Notes: generated from the sequence alone by a model not told the origin. A stretch of 64,000 nt of DNA from Marinobacter psychrophilus (GCF_001043175.1 NZ_CP011494.1:1116001-1180000), one strand, 5' to 3'; shown: positions 38,804-48,186, counted from the first letter of the stretch. Made by a program: numbers and translations.

Positions 38804-39535
38804 CTAAGGCGCGGCGCTCAGTCTGGCCATTTTCAGGCGACGGGCCTGGTCTACAAAATGGCGGAATATACGGCGGTGGCCGCTGTGGTAAAGCAGATAC
38901 TCTGGGTGCCATTGCACTCCCATTAGCCATTGGCCACGGGTATTTTCGATGGCCTGCACGAACAGATCGTTATCCACCGCCACGACCCGCAGGTCTTGCC
39001 CCAGTTTTTTTATGGTTTGGCTGTGAATACGATTTGCACCGATAACCGGCAACCGCATGATCTGGCTCAGGCGGGTGTTGTCCACCACCTTCACGGTTTG
39101 CAGGGGCAACAGCAGCGGGCGATGGCGGGTGTTCTGCCGCAGTGGGGTCACGTTCTGGCACAGCGAACCGCCGCGATACACATTAATCAACTGTGCGCCG
39201 CGGCATATTCCCAGCACCGGCAGGTTCAGGGTTTCCGCTTCTACCAGCAGGCGCTGATCGGTTTCATCACGGCGCTTATCGTAATCTGCCGTTACCATGG
39301 GGTACTGGCTATATAGCGACGGTTGCACGTGACTGCCGCCGGAAAGCACTAGGCCGTCCAGTAGGCTCACGTTCACCCTGCCTCCGGGGCGTATGTAATG
39401 GGTGCGCGCACCGTGCATGCGCAGCGCCAGGGCAATCAGCCGCTGGGCCGGTCCGCGTCGGCGCGGGCCACTGATGCCAATGGTCAGCCCGGGCGGAGAT
39501 TCTTCTTTCATTCGTTCAGATATCGATTCAGACAT
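38804..39535 (-). CDS. Class I glutamine amidotransferase-like hydrolase (PuuD/peptidase C26 type)
   Basis: 243 residues. Triad is visible: nucleophile Cys in LGICRGAQLINV, and His and Glu in MGVQWHPEYL. GLVLSGGSHVQPSLY is the usual oxyanion-side strand. The family hydrolyses gamma-glutamyl amides or supplies ammonia from glutamine. Its start overlaps the end of the amidoligase gene by eight bases, so the two are translationally coupled; it probably reverses, trims or feeds the amidoligase reaction. Not a purine or histidine synthase subunit, since no synthase domain is nearby. Confidence 0.85.
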   Translation of the reverse strand: MSESISERMKEESPPGLTIGISGPRRRGPAQRLIALALRMHGARTHYIRPGGRVNVSLLDGLVLSGGSHVQPSLYSQYPMVTADYDKRRDETDQRLLVEAETLNLPVLGICRGAQLINVYRGGSLCQNVTPLRQNTRHRPLLLPLQTVKVVDNTRLSQIMRLPVIGANRIHSQTIKKLGQDLRVVAVDNDLFVQAIENTRGQWLMGVQWHPEYLLYHSGHRRIFRHFVDQARRLKMARLSAAP

Positions 39536-40529
39536 AGCCTTTGTGTTCGATCCAGTGGTGAATAGTCTCCGCTTTGCTGTGGGTCAGATTGTGCAAGCTG
39601 ATAGTGCCGAAATCGCGAAAATGAGCCCGAAGCTGCGCGAGGTCTTCGCTGTTGTTGGCAATGTCGTCCAGTATTACCCAATCATTCCATACCGAAGAGA
39701 AATTCCATTGCGGGTTGTCGACGTCGCAATCCGGTAGCCGGTAATGCAGGGTGGGCCGTTTTTTGATGCGTGAGTCTTCTACGTACCGGGCCAGCAACGG
39801 TGCATCCAGATGGGCAAACAGCGGCAGCAGGTCCAGTGCCCGGTTTCGGGTAGGGTTATGTTGCAGGTAGTTTTCCATTAGCTGTTCCAAAGATGGCGCG
39901 TAGTCATCTTTCATGAGCAGTTCTGTGTAGTGAGGCGCCCAGGGCTCTATATAGGGTGTAAAACGCCGGCTGATATCCAGTTGGTGGCGCTTTTTCAGCC
40001 ACTCGTACAAGCCTGCAAACGCCTGTAAATATCGGGTAATGGTGGGCGCCTGTAAATCTGGCAGTTCCGGGTTCAGTTGCAGTCCGAAGGCATAATAAAT
40101 GGAATCGCGGCTGCCCAGTGCGCCAAGTTGCCGCAGTTCTTTGACCAGCCGCTCAACCTCTTCCACCTGAGAAAAACCGATGGGCGGCCCGACAATTTCC
40201 AGCGGCACGATACGCTCGGCCGCGGCGTCGATTACGTCCATAGCCTGCCCACCAAGCTCGTGCAGGCTTTCCGGCACGCCGGCCCCGGTCAGGTCCAGAT
40301 CTTTAATGGGATCAGAGTCCAGTTCGATCACGAACTCGCCCAGTGCCGTGTCTATTGCGGTTACGTAGCGCGACCGAATTTGCGGCGCGCCGTTCAGCAG
40401 ATTGGCGACTTCGTGCACCAGCGCTTCATAGCTTAAACCCGAAAGCTCGATTTCTACACCAACCCGGCGTTCTGCTCCGCTGGCAGTGTGGGTTACTGAG
40501 GGCGCTTTGCAGACGTTCTTTTGCGTCAT
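39528..40529 (-). CDS. Amidoligase family enzyme
   Basis: 333 residues starting at ATG 40527-40529 (minus), with AAGGA seven bases upstream. It shows the COOH-NH2 ligase (Amidoligase_2) pattern: RRVGVEIELSGLSYE with paired Glu for metal/ATP, EFVIELDSDPIKD, then PIGFSQVEEVERLV and YYAFGLQLNPEL. The glutamine-synthetase-like fold is expected to form an amide bond between a carboxylate and an amine using ATP. Comparative genomics of this family reports frequent pairing with class I glutamine amidotransferases, as here. The substrate is unknown; peptide tags, polyamines or cell-wall peptides are possible. It is divergent from lexA. Confidence 0.85.
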   Translation of the reverse strand: MTQKNVCKAPSVTHTASGAERRVGVEIELSGLSYEALVHEVANLLNGAPQIRSRYVTAIDTALGEFVIELDSDPIKDLDLTGAGVPESLHELGGQAMDVIDAAAERIVPLEIVGPPIGFSQVEEVERLVKELRQLGALGSRDSIYYAFGLQLNPELPDLQAPTITRYLQAFAGLYEWLKKRHQLDISRRFTPYIEPWAPHYTELLMKDDYAPSLEQLMENYLQHNPTRNRALDLLPLFAHLDAPLLARYVEDSRIKKRPTLHYRLPDCDVDNPQWNFSSVWNDWVILDDIANNSEDLAQLRAHFRDFGTISLHNLTHSKAETIHHWIEHKGYV

Positions 40530-40668
40530 TATTACATCCTTAAATCAGTTTCCAGCGCTGCAAGCGCGGCCTGTAACGACGGAATCACCATAGCATATCA
40601 GGTGCCTGAGTCTGGTAATCGAGCAAGTGGGGAAAATGCCATAAACGGGGTTTACACTGGATAAAACA

Positions 40669-40702
40669 CTGTATATAGTCAAATCACTGTATAAACAAAC
40701 AG
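40669..40702 (+). promoter_or_regulatory. Two LexA (SOS) boxes upstream of lexA
   Basis: CTGTATAAACAAACAG at 40687-40702 fits CTGT-N8-ACAG exactly. CTGTATATAGTCAAAT at 40669-40684 keeps the left half and the AT-rich centre but a poor right half. The arrangement matches the tandem boxes of the E. coli lexA promoter. The proximal box overlaps the SD, so LexA would repress its own operon. Confidence 0.9.
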
Positions 40703-40710
40703 GGTATTTT

Positions 40711-41340
40711 ATGACGCAGCGGACCCCGAATATGAAACTCACTGCCAGGCAGTCCCAAGTGCTGGATATTGTCCGCCGTTACCTGGATGAAACCGGGTAT
40801 CCGCCCACCCGCGCCGAAATTGCAGCTGAGCTGGGTTTTCGCTCCGCCAATGCGGCAGAAGAGCATTTGCGGGCCTTGGCACGCAAAGGCGCTATTGAAA
40901 TGGTGCCCGGCGCCAGCCGCGGTATTCGCCTGCCAGAAAGCGAGCAGGATCTGGGTTTGCCGGTGATTGGCCAAGTGGCAGCTGGTAGTCCGATTTTGGC
41001 TCAGGAACACGTGGAAGACCACTGCACGTTAAAGCCCGGTTTTTTTTCGCCGGCGGCGAATTACCTGCTGCGAGTGCGTGGTATGAGCATGAAAAATATC
41101 GGCATTCTAGACGGTGACTTGCTGGCAGTGCACAGCACTCAGGACGTTCACAACGGCCAGATTGTGGTGGCCAGGGTAGGTGATGAAGTGACTGTGAAGC
41201 GCTTTCGTAAAGAAGGTAACAAAGTGTATCTGGTGGCGGAAAACGAAGACTTCGCACCGATTGAAGTGGATCTGACCGAGCAGGATCTGTTCATTGAAGG
41301 GTTGGGCGTTGGTGTTATCCGCCGCTCAGACCTGCACTGA
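40711..41340 (+). CDS. lexA: LexA repressor
   Basis: 209 residues from ATG 40711, which has AGGG six bases upstream; the canonical MKLTARQ begins seven codons later at 40732 without an SD. The N-terminal winged helix reads [21 protein letters not shown]. Self-cleavage site Ala-Gly lies in QVAAGSP, the catalytic Ser in VRGMSMKN and the catalytic Lys in DEVTVKRF. RecA-stimulated autoproteolysis derepresses SOS genes. It forms an operon with sulA. Confidence 0.98.
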   Translation: MTQRTPNMKLTARQSQVLDIVRRYLDETGYPPTRAEIAAELGFRSANAAEEHLRALARKGAIEMVPGASRGIRLPESEQDLGLPVIGQVAAGSPILAQEHVEDHCTLKPGFFSPAANYLLRVRGMSMKNIGILDGDLLAVHSTQDVHNGQIVVARVGDEVTVKRFRKEGNKVYLVAENEDFAPIEVDLTEQDLFIEGLGVGVIRRSDLH

Positions 41341-41382
41341 TCCGTAGCGATAGTAAACCGACACAAAGAAGGGCGGGGAATC

Positions 41383-41847
41383 ATGGAACAACTGAGCTTT
41401 AACGGCAATCTTGCATATCAGCAACAGATCGCAGCGCGAGTGGCAGAGCAGGCGCAGCCTGTGCGAGTTCAACCCCTGCCAGCCCCGGTGTTGGTTGGTA
41501 ACGTCACTGAAATTATCTTGCCCCAAGGCCAGGTGGAAAATTTTCAACTGTTACTGCCAATGCTGACCCAGCTGAACCAAGAAAAGCGCTGGTTGGCATG
41601 GATTGACCCACCTCAAGAGCTGGTCAGCAAATGGCAAAAAATGCACGGCATTATTGCGGGTGAGCTGCTGGTTTTGCGTTCCAGCGCCGAGCATCCGGCG
41701 CTCAAGTTGGCGGAGCGAGCCCTCAGCGTGGGCACATGTCATGCGGTGGTGTTGTGGACCGAAAAACTGAACAAAGCGTGTTTCGAGGCACTCCAGGCGG
41801 CATCCGCCGCGGGCAATAGCCACGGCGTCGTTTTGCGTCAGCGTTAG
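41383..41847 (+). CDS. sulA: SulA cell-division inhibitor
   Basis: 154 residues, 42 bases after lexA, with a GGGG-rich SD at 41373-41377. The core matches SulA/RecA-like inhibitors: TEIILPQGQVENFQLLLPML, NQEKRWLAWIDPPQ and AVVLWTEKLN. It blocks FtsZ assembly during SOS. No separate SOS box is seen in front, so it depends on the lexA promoter, as in Pseudomonas. Confidence 0.92.
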   Translation: MEQLSFNGNLAYQQQIAARVAEQAQPVRVQPLPAPVLVGNVTEIILPQGQVENFQLLLPMLTQLNQEKRWLAWIDPPQELVSKWQKMHGIIAGELLVLRSSAEHPALKLAERALSVGTCHAVVLWTEKLNKACFEALQAASAAGNSHGVVLRQR

Positions 41848-41885
41848 TAAAAAGTAGTGCGCCAGCGCTACCAGAGTTCTACGTT

Positions 41886-41924
41886 AGCGTTAGTGCAGCG
41901 TTAGTGCAGCGTTAGTGCAGCGTT
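41886..41924 (+). repeat. Tandem 11-bp repeat (three exact units plus a partial)
   Basis: AGCGTTAGTGC repeats at 41886, 41897 and 41908, followed by AGCGTTGGG. The stop codon of the minus-strand gene falls inside the third unit, so the repeat could shift that gene's C-terminus by slippage. Confidence 0.9.
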
Positions 41925-42184
41925 GGGCTGTGGGGCGCATCAAACCACTCAGCGTCGCTGCCGCTGTCGGTGATATCCTCGTCCAAGTCCTGGGCGCTAT
42001 CGCCCGCTGCGTCAATGCCTGCGGCAATCATGGCTTTGGCCACTTGCATCTGGCGGTCGTCCATCATGTCTTTGGCTTCTTCGGAAAAACTGATACGCAC
42101 CAATGGCGCGCCGTCGTCGTCAACGCGGCGCAAAGCGTAGTCGCCATTGCTGAGTTGAATAATTTCAAAAAACGATGGTGACAT
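41912..42184 (-). CDS. Small acidic conserved hypothetical protein
   Basis: 90 residues from ATG 42184, chosen over an upstream TTG at 42208 because AAAGG lies about eight bases before it. The protein begins MSPSFFEIIQLSNGDYALRRVDDDGAPLVRISF in two beta-strand-rich parts and ends in an acidic tail (SAQDLDEDITDSGSDAEWFD). No catalytic motif or membrane segment is visible. It is convergent with sulA. Confidence 0.75.
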   Translation of the reverse strand: MSPSFFEIIQLSNGDYALRRVDDDGAPLVRISFSEEAKDMMDDRQMQVAKAMIAAGIDAAGDSAQDLDEDITDSGSDAEWFDAPHSPTLH

Positions 42185-42232
42185 GATCCAAACCTTTATG
42201 TTCGCCAACGGAAAAGTGTACGCGGGGATGTC

Positions 42233-42709
42233 TCACCACTCGCTGTGTCTTGCTTCCACATCGGCTGAAAATTGCTTTATTGCGTTTAGGCTGGCTTGAA
42301 CTGATGAGAGCGAACGGTCTGCGCCAACGGCCGCAGTGACGGCAATAATATTGTCGTTGCTGATGGTTTTTTTTGCCGCAGGTGGTCGGTTCTGCGCGTC
42401 TCCAAGTTGCTCCAGATGGTTCCACCAACTGTCAGCGTTAGCTTGCAGTGCCAGAAGTTGCTGAACTTCCGGCGCATCGGCTCCGATCAGTTTGCCCAGT
42501 TGGTCAATGTTCTGGGGTTGCCCTTTACGTTGCTGATAGCACTCTGCGAGGGTATATAGCAGGAGCCTTCGCGATCGCAGCATGAGCTCAATGACACCTT
42601 GCTTGCAGGCTTCCTGCTGTAAGGGTTGATTGCTGTTAACAGCAAGTCGTAACAATGTCTGCGCCAGTGCCAGTTTACCGGCAAGATGGGAATGCCACGC
42701 TGCTGCCAT
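42233..42709 (-). CDS. Conserved hypothetical, DUF6586-like
   Basis: 158 residues, mostly helical: LAGKLALAQTLLRLAV, KQGVIELMLRSRRLLLYTLAECYQ, LLALQANADSWWNHLEQL. It resembles the small helical proteins found beside lexA-sulA in Pseudomonas and relatives (DUF6586). The function is unknown. It is likely co-transcribed with the small acidic gene that follows it. Confidence 0.65.
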   Translation of the reverse strand: MAAAWHSHLAGKLALAQTLLRLAVNSNQPLQQEACKQGVIELMLRSRRLLLYTLAECYQQRKGQPQNIDQLGKLIGADAPEVQQLLALQANADSWWNHLEQLGDAQNRPPAAKKTISNDNIIAVTAAVGADRSLSSVQASLNAIKQFSADVEARHSEW

Positions 42710-43087
42710 ATACCCTCGAGACTGCTGTTGTTGCGATTAATATGAGCGTAATGGACGCTGTGAAATTCACGCGCACCAGAATCCGCTGAAACGAGACTTA
42801 ATCAGCGTACCATAACAGTTTCAAAGCTGTGGTGCCCGCTGTCTACTGCAGTTTTGAGAAGTTTGCCTGAACAATCGAATGCCGCCGAAAAAATCGTAGC
42901 TGTGCGTTGAAATGTCCGTCCAAATCAAACAACAAATACCTGAGATGTTTGCCGGGGTTAGGCCGTGGTGACTCACCGCGGTTGCCTTAGGTTGTGCTGT
43001 TGTGCGTCGCTAAGGTGTAACATGATCAATTGTTAGCACACTGGGTTTCGCACCCGTTTGTAGATCATTGAACAGGAGCAATGAACA
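42710..43087. other. 378-base intergenic region
   Basis: Divergent gap between the DUF6586-like gene and the FliT-like gene; it must hold both promoters. I found no sigma-54 site with GG-N10-GC spacing, no SOS box and no convincing small reading frame. AACAGGAGCAATGAAC before 43088 is the ribosome-binding site of the next gene. Confidence 0.6.
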
Positions 43088-43414
43088 ATGGCCGCAGACC
43101 ATCCTGCAATGGTACATCTAGACCAGCTGCTTGAGCACATGCAGCAGGCTTTGAAAGATCAGAACTGGGAGCTAATCAGTCGCCTGAGCCCAGAGATAAA
43201 GCCCGCTATCGAGCCCCTGCTTGAAGCGTTGGAACAAGGGCAATTGCCAGCTGAAATCGTGCGCAGCCAATTACAGAAGGTGCAGCAGTTTGTCGACGCT
43301 GCTGACGGCTCTGCCCACCGGGCCAAGGCTGCCGCACAGCTCGAATTGAAAGAAGTTAACCGTAATAGCAGCGCAGCCAAAGCCTACGGTAAAGTGTCTT
43401 CGTCTCCGCCCTGA
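43088..43414 (+). CDS. FliT-like small flagellar protein
   Basis: 108 residues, highly helical, with WELISRLSPEIKPAIEPLLE and SQLQKVQQFVDAAD then an Ala/Lys-rich tail. Size, helicity and location just upstream of fleQ suggest a FliT-type export chaperone (FliT binds the filament cap FliD). Sequence support is weak since FliT proteins are very variable. AGGAG lies ten bases before the start. fleQ follows after 120 bases. Confidence 0.55.
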   Translation: MAADHPAMVHLDQLLEHMQQALKDQNWELISRLSPEIKPAIEPLLEALEQGQLPAEIVRSQLQKVQQFVDAADGSAHRAKAAAQLELKEVNRNSSAAKAYGKVSSSPP

Positions 43415-43534
43415 GCCAGATAGGGCAGTAGCTATTCAGCCAGATTGCGGGCAGCGCCAGATCGCTGGCGCGTATCAGCAAGATTTTTAGGGTTTGGCGT
43501 CATTAAATTGACTCCGAGGCAGTTAAGGTCTTAA

Positions 43535-45019
43535 ATGTTGCTCAAAACCGACAAGAGATCGCCTGGAATGTTGAAATCCAACACAGTGCTGGTGTTCAGT
43601 GATGCTGCCGATCGCTGCCGCGATATTACGACCATTCTCGAGTTTCTCGGCGAAGAAAGCTGGTTGACGGGCAGTAAGGCACGCGAAGTGTTGTTAGGCG
43701 CCGCGGACAAAGACGCAGAGGCGGTCTCTGTGGTTATTGTGCAAGGCGACGATGCCAACGCCGAAGCCACGATCAGAGCCGTATGCCAATGGTCTCCCTG
43801 TATCCCCGTGCTGTGTATTGGTGGCTCTGATTTTTCCGGTCTGAATGAAGAGCAGCTTGGGCGAATTATTGCGCGCCTGGCGTGGCCATTTGGTTACACC
43901 AAATTTATTGATTCGCTATACCGTGCCCAGGTTTTCCACGACCACCATAGCCGGGCCCGCAAGCGCGGCCAGATACGCGGTGTTCAGTTGTTCCGCTCAC
44001 TGGTCGGCACCAGCCGCAAAGTGCAGCAGGTACGCCAGTTGATGGAACAGGTAGCAGACAAAGAAGTCAGCGTGTTGGTGACGGGCGAATCCGGTACCGG
44101 CAAAGAAGTGGTCGCACGTAATTTGCATTACCATTCCAGCCGACGTGATAAACCCTTTGTGCCGGTAAACTGCGGCGCCATTCCAGCGGAACTGCTGGAG
44201 AGCGAGTTGTTTGGCCATGAAAAAGGCGCGTTCACTGGCGCGATTGCCGCTCGTGTGGGTCGTTTTGAATTGGCCGAAGGCGGCACCCTGTTTCTGGACG
44301 AAATAGGCGATATGCCGTTGAATATGCAAGTAAAGATTCTGCGGGTTTTGCAAGAGCGTACGTTTGAGCGGGTCGGGAGTAACCACACTAAGTTTGCTAA
44401 TGTTCGTATCATCGCCGCCACCCACAAACACTTGGAAGACATGATTCAAGTTGGGAGCTTCCGCGAAGATTTGTATTACCGGCTGAATGTGTTTCCCATT
44501 GAGATGCCGGCTTTGCGTGATCGGGTTGAGGATATTCCACTGCTGATCAACGAACTGGTGGCGCGCATGGAAAAAGAAAACCGCGGATCGTTGCGCCTGA
44601 ACTCCGCTGCCATTCTCAATTTGTGCCGTCACGACTGGCCCGGTAACGTGCGTGAGCTGGCCAATTTGGTAGAGCGGCTGGCCATCATGAACCCGTTTGG
44701 GGTGATTGGTGTGCAGGAACTGCCAAAAAAGTTCCGCTACGTTGACGACCATGACGAAGACCACGTCGATTTTGATGAGCCTGACCTTTCATCTTTTCCG
44801 TCTGGCTTGGTTGGGTTAGATTCACCGACGTTATTGCCGGCTAATGGGCTCGATTTGAAAGACTATTTGGGTAACCTGGAGCGCGAATTGATCCAGCAGG
44901 CGCTTGACGAAGCCGGCGGAGTTGTGGCCCGGGCTGCGGAAAAATTACGTATCCGCCGCACCACCTTGGTGGAAAAAGTCCGCAAGTACGGTCTTCGTGA
45001 AGAGGTTGGCGAAGTCTGA
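43535..45019 (+). CDS. fleQ: FleQ/FlrA, master flagellar sigma-54 activator
   Basis: 494 residues, near P. aeruginosa FleQ (490). The N-terminal receiver-like domain lacks the phosphoacceptor Asp ([13 protein letters not shown]). AAA+ domain: Walker A GESGTGKE, loop [10 protein letters not shown] for sigma-54 contact, Walker [10 protein letters not shown]-terminal Fis-type helix-turn-helix: [23 protein letters not shown] 43535 has AAGG six bases upstream; ATG 43568 is nearer the conserved start but has no good SD. In pseudomonads FleQ binds c-di-GMP and controls flagellar and biofilm genes. Here it would act on the sigma-54 sites at 45195, 48313 and 54205. Confidence 0.96.
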   Translation: MLLKTDKRSPGMLKSNTVLVFSDAADRCRDITTILEFLGEESWLTGSKAREVLLGAADKDAEAVSVVIVQGDDANAEATIRAVCQWSPCIPVLCIGGSDFSGLNEEQLGRIIARLAWPFGYTKFIDSLYRAQVFHDHHSRARKRGQIRGVQLFRSLVGTSRKVQQVRQLMEQVADKEVSVLVTGESGTGKEVVARNLHYHSSRRDKPFVPVNCGAIPAELLESELFGHEKGAFTGAIAARVGRFELAEGGTLFLDEIGDMPLNMQVKILRVLQERTFERVGSNHTKFANVRIIAATHKHLEDMIQVGSFREDLYYRLNVFPIEMPALRDRVEDIPLLINELVARMEKENRGSLRLNSAAILNLCRHDWPGNVRELANLVERLAIMNPFGVIGVQELPKKFRYVDDHDEDHVDFDEPDLSSFPSGLVGLDSPTLLPANGLDLKDYLGNLERELIQQALDEAGGVVARAAEKLRIRRTTLVEKVRKYGLREEVGEV

Positions 45020-45125
45020 GGGCACGATGCCCTTGAGGTTTAATCAGGCAGCTAAAAACATCGGTGAAGCACTCTCGAAATGGCGTCAACGGTTTGTAAC
45101 CGCTGGCGCTTTTGTCGTTTTAAAG

Positions 45126-45152
45126 TGACGGAAACCCGTCATCTGCCTTTTT
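45126..45152 (+). terminator. Possible weak terminator after fleQ
   Basis: TGACGG-AAAC-CCGTCA (45126-45141) is followed ten bases further by five T. The stem is only six pairs and the T-run is offset, so termination is uncertain. Confidence 0.35.
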
Positions 45153-45194
45153 GTGAAAATCCTTTACCATTGAAAAGATTAAGAAATATTGAGT

Positions 45195-45210
45195 TGGCAT
45201 GAAGCTAGCT
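45195..45210 (+). promoter_or_regulatory. Sigma-54 promoter for fleSR
   Basis: TGGCATGAAGCTAGCT: GG (45196-45197), ten bases, GC (45208-45209), close to TGGCACG-N4-TTGCW. It lies 77 bases before the fleS start, fitting activation by FleQ. Confidence 0.8.
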
Positions 45211-45286
45211 TGGTGAATCTTAACGAATCACCAGTGAGCGGTCTGCGCAGCAGCAATATCGATCACTTTGGGTAAGGGAAAGGGTT

Positions 45287-46516
45287 ATGAATCATGCACA
45301 ATTTGCAATCGGGCAGACCAATGCACCGGCTAACGCCGCCGCCGATGTGAATGGCAAGGTAACGGCGCTATTCCCACAGCAAAGTGATGAAGCGGTAGAC
45401 TCCGCTTTGGACATGTTCAATCGCATGTCGCGCCAGATTACCGATTCTTACCGCACTCTGGAATCCCGGGTTAATCAGCTTTCCGGCGAATTATCGGAAG
45501 AGAGCCTGCAGCGTCAGCAAGAGCTGGAGAAAAAAGAACAGTTGGCAGACCAACTCACCACTCTGTTGAAGGCATTGCCAGCCGGTGTGGTGGTGCTGGA
45601 CAGCCAGGGTGTGGTTACCCAAACCAACCCTGCGGCCACCAGCCTTTTGGGTGAGCCGCTGAATGGCGAGCACTGGATTGGCGTGATTCAGCGCTGCTTT
45701 GCGCCACGCCAGGACGACGGGCACGAAATTTCACTGAAAGACGGTCGCCGCGTCAGCATTGAAATTCGCACCATGGAAAATCAGCCCGGCCAGTTAATAT
45801 TGCTGACAGATATGACCGAAACCCGACAGCTGCAGTCTCAGTTGGCTCATGCTCAGCGCTTATCTGCGATGGGCAAGATGGTCGCGTCATTGGCCCATCA
45901 GATTCGCACACCCCTGTCGGCGGCGATTCTGTACGGTGGTCACTTGACTGAAGCCGATTTGGATGAAGAAATGCGCCAGCGCTGCGCCAATCGACTGATG
46001 TCGCGCCTGTCGCATTTGGAACAGCAGGTGCGCGACATGCTGATTTTTGCCCGCGGTGAAACCCGTTTGGCAGAAGAACTGTCGGTAACCACTCTGGCGG
46101 TTGCACTGAAGTCTGCGGTAGACGCTATTGCTGAACGTAGTGGCACCCAGCTAATTCTGGACATCCGGGAGGCTGAGGGCCACCTGTTGTGTAACCGTGA
46201 CGCCCTGGTAGGTGCCTGTACAAATTTGGTCAACAACAGCATTGAAGCCGGGGCAGCCAGCGTGCGCCTGAACCTTCGCGGCTGTGATCATGAGCTGGCC
46301 ATCGAGGTAAGCGATAACGGTTCGGGGTTTGACCCGGTTATGGCTCCGCGCTTGCAAGAAGCGTTCTACACCACAAAATCCCACGGCACCGGCCTTGGTC
46401 TGGCGGTTGTACAAGCGGTAGTGAACGCACATCAAGGCCGCTTTGCGATGACATCAAACGGCCAAGGCGGAGCTCAGGCCACGATTCACCTGCCATTGTT
46501 GAATCGCACGAATTAA
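45287..46516 (+). CDS. fleS: FleS/FlrB, flagellar sensor histidine kinase
   Basis: 409 residues, no transmembrane segments, so cytoplasmic. An N-terminal region and coiled coil (about 40-90) are followed by a PAS domain (about 90-185). The HisKA motif SLAHQIRTPLSAA contains the phosphorylated His, and the HATPase has NNSIEA (N-box), DNGSGF (G1) and GTGLGLAVV (G2). It phosphorylates FleR to switch on later flagellar genes. AAAGGG lies about ten bases before ATG 45287. Its cognate regulator gene begins 71 bases downstream. Confidence 0.95.
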   Translation: MNHAQFAIGQTNAPANAAADVNGKVTALFPQQSDEAVDSALDMFNRMSRQITDSYRTLESRVNQLSGELSEESLQRQQELEKKEQLADQLTTLLKALPAGVVVLDSQGVVTQTNPAATSLLGEPLNGEHWIGVIQRCFAPRQDDGHEISLKDGRRVSIEIRTMENQPGQLILLTDMTETRQLQSQLAHAQRLSAMGKMVASLAHQIRTPLSAAILYGGHLTEADLDEEMRQRCANRLMSRLSHLEQQVRDMLIFARGETRLAEELSVTTLAVALKSAVDAIAERSGTQLILDIREAEGHLLCNRDALVGACTNLVNNSIEAGAASVRLNLRGCDHELAIEVSDNGSGFDPVMAPRLQEAFYTTKSHGTGLGLAVVQAVVNAHQGRFAMTSNGQGGAQATIHLPLLNRTN

Positions 46517-46587
46517 TAACAGCACTTGATCAAATCTGGCGAGCCGCACCGGCACGCACTATCGAATACGCAGTGGAGAACAGCACC

Positions 46588-48078
46588 ATGACCAAGCCCC
46601 GGATTCTGATTGTTGAGGACGACCGTGACCTGCGCGAAGCCTTGGTGATAACCCTGGAACTGGCCAAATTTCGCGTTCATGAGGCGGCAGACGGCCACGA
46701 AGCTCTGCGGCAGCTGTCCCAGGTGCCAGTCGATATGGTGGTTAGCGACGTTAATATGCCGGGGCTGTCTGGCCACGAATTGTTGGCTGAAGTACAGCGC
46801 CTGTACCCGGGACTGCCGATGATGCTGATGACGGCCTACGGCCAGATTAGCCATGCAGTATCGGCGATGCAGGCAGGTGCCATTGATTACTTGGTAAAGC
46901 CTTTTGAAGGCCATACCCTAGTCGATGCGGTTAGCAAAATTACCGGCGGCAAGCGCCAGGCTGATAGCGATCAACCGGTGGCAGAAGACCCTATCAGCAA
47001 GCGCATGTTCCAGCTGGCAGCCAAGGTAGCCAAAAGCGATTCAACGGTCATGATTTCAGGTGAAAGCGGCACCGGCAAGGAGGTGCTTGCGCGCTATATT
47101 CACCAGCATTCCCTCCGCGCCAACAAGCCTTTTATTGCCATAAACTGCGCGGCTATTCCTGAGAATATGCTCGAAGCTATGCTCTTTGGCCATGAAAAAG
47201 GTGCCTTCACCGGTGCCATCGCGTCATCACCCGGTAAATTTGAGCAAGCCAACGGCGGAACGATTTTGCTGGATGAAGTGTCGGAAATGGATCCGGGTTT
47301 GCAATCTAAATTGCTGCGAGTGCTGCAGGAGCGGGAAGTGGAGCGGGTAGGTGGGCGAAAAACCATTGCCCTGGACGTGCGGGTGATTGCCACCACAAAC
47401 CGGGATCTGGCCGAACACGTGCGTGACAGCCGTTTTCGTGAAGACCTGTACTACCGACTGACGGTGTTTCCAATGCATTGGCAACCGCTGCGTGAGCGGC
47501 CGCTGGACATCATTCCTTTGGCCAATGCGGTGTTGAAAAATCACAGCCGCAAATTGAAGCTCAATGGCGTCAGGTTTGCGGCTGACGCCCGCGAGGCGAT
47601 GCTGGCCCACCCTTGGCCGGGCAATGTACGTGAATTGGATAACGCTATACAAAGAGCGCTGGTGTTGCACCAGAGCAATGTGATTCACGTTGACGACCTG
47701 TGCCTGGACTTAGGTATCAGCGTGCGCTTGGCGGTACCCGCTGCCCCAACAGTGCCCATGGTATCAGCGGCCACAAAAGTAGAGGTAGAATCGGCTACCG
47801 CTGATGCGCACGCCGCGGATCTGGTTTCGCAGCCGGTCGTGCCCGACGCCATTGGCAGCGCGGGAGCCATGGCATACCAGCAAGGTTCTCTAGGGACACT
47901 TGAGGGCGATCTGCGCCAGCAGGAATTCCGACTGATTATTCAGACTCTGCGCCAGGAGCGTGGTCGCCGTAACCGCGCCGCCGAGCAGTTGGGCATTAGC
48001 CCCCGCACCTTGCGCTACAAGCTGGCGCAAATTCGTGACGCCGGTATTGATCTTGAGGCGGAAATGGCTTTGGCCTGA
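46588..48078 (+). CDS. fleR: FleR/FlrC, sigma-54 response regulator
   Basis: 496 residues from ATG 46588 (GGAG nine bases upstream; an in-frame GTG at 46573 has none). Receiver domain with acidic pocket EDD and phosphoacceptor Asp in VVSDVNMPG, and Lys in LVKPFEG. AAA+ domain with GESGTGKE and GAFTGA. C-terminal Fis-like helix-turn-helix, RNRAAEQLGISPRTLRYKLA. Unlike FleQ it has an intact phosphorylation site. It activates sigma-54 basal-body and hook operons. Confidence 0.96.
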   Translation: MTKPRILIVEDDRDLREALVITLELAKFRVHEAADGHEALRQLSQVPVDMVVSDVNMPGLSGHELLAEVQRLYPGLPMMLMTAYGQISHAVSAMQAGAIDYLVKPFEGHTLVDAVSKITGGKRQADSDQPVAEDPISKRMFQLAAKVAKSDSTVMISGESGTGKEVLARYIHQHSLRANKPFIAINCAAIPENMLEAMLFGHEKGAFTGAIASSPGKFEQANGGTILLDEVSEMDPGLQSKLLRVLQEREVERVGGRKTIALDVRVIATTNRDLAEHVRDSRFREDLYYRLTVFPMHWQPLRERPLDIIPLANAVLKNHSRKLKLNGVRFAADAREAMLAHPWPGNVRELDNAIQRALVLHQSNVIHVDDLCLDLGISVRLAVPAAPTVPMVSAATKVEVESATADAHAADLVSQPVVPDAIGSAGAMAYQQGSLGTLEGDLRQQEFRLIIQTLRQERGRRNRAAEQLGISPRTLRYKLAQIRDAGIDLEAEMALA

Positions 48079-48163
48079 TTTAGGGGTCGCCGGTTTGTCT
48101 AACCGCTTTCTTACGCAGTACTTCTTTTTATTCAGCACCATTTTTTATGTAGCACTCCTTCCT

Positions 48164-48186
48164 GGCACCCTTTTGGGTGCCTTTTT
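48164..48186 (+). terminator. Rho-independent terminator after fleR
   Basis: GGCACCC-TTTT-GGGTGCC stem-loop (48164-48181) followed directly by TTTTT. A textbook terminator 86 bases past the fleR stop. Confidence 0.92.

Noticed and set aside
41886..41924. CRISPR array
   Set aside because: Units are 11 bases without spacers; simple tandem duplication.
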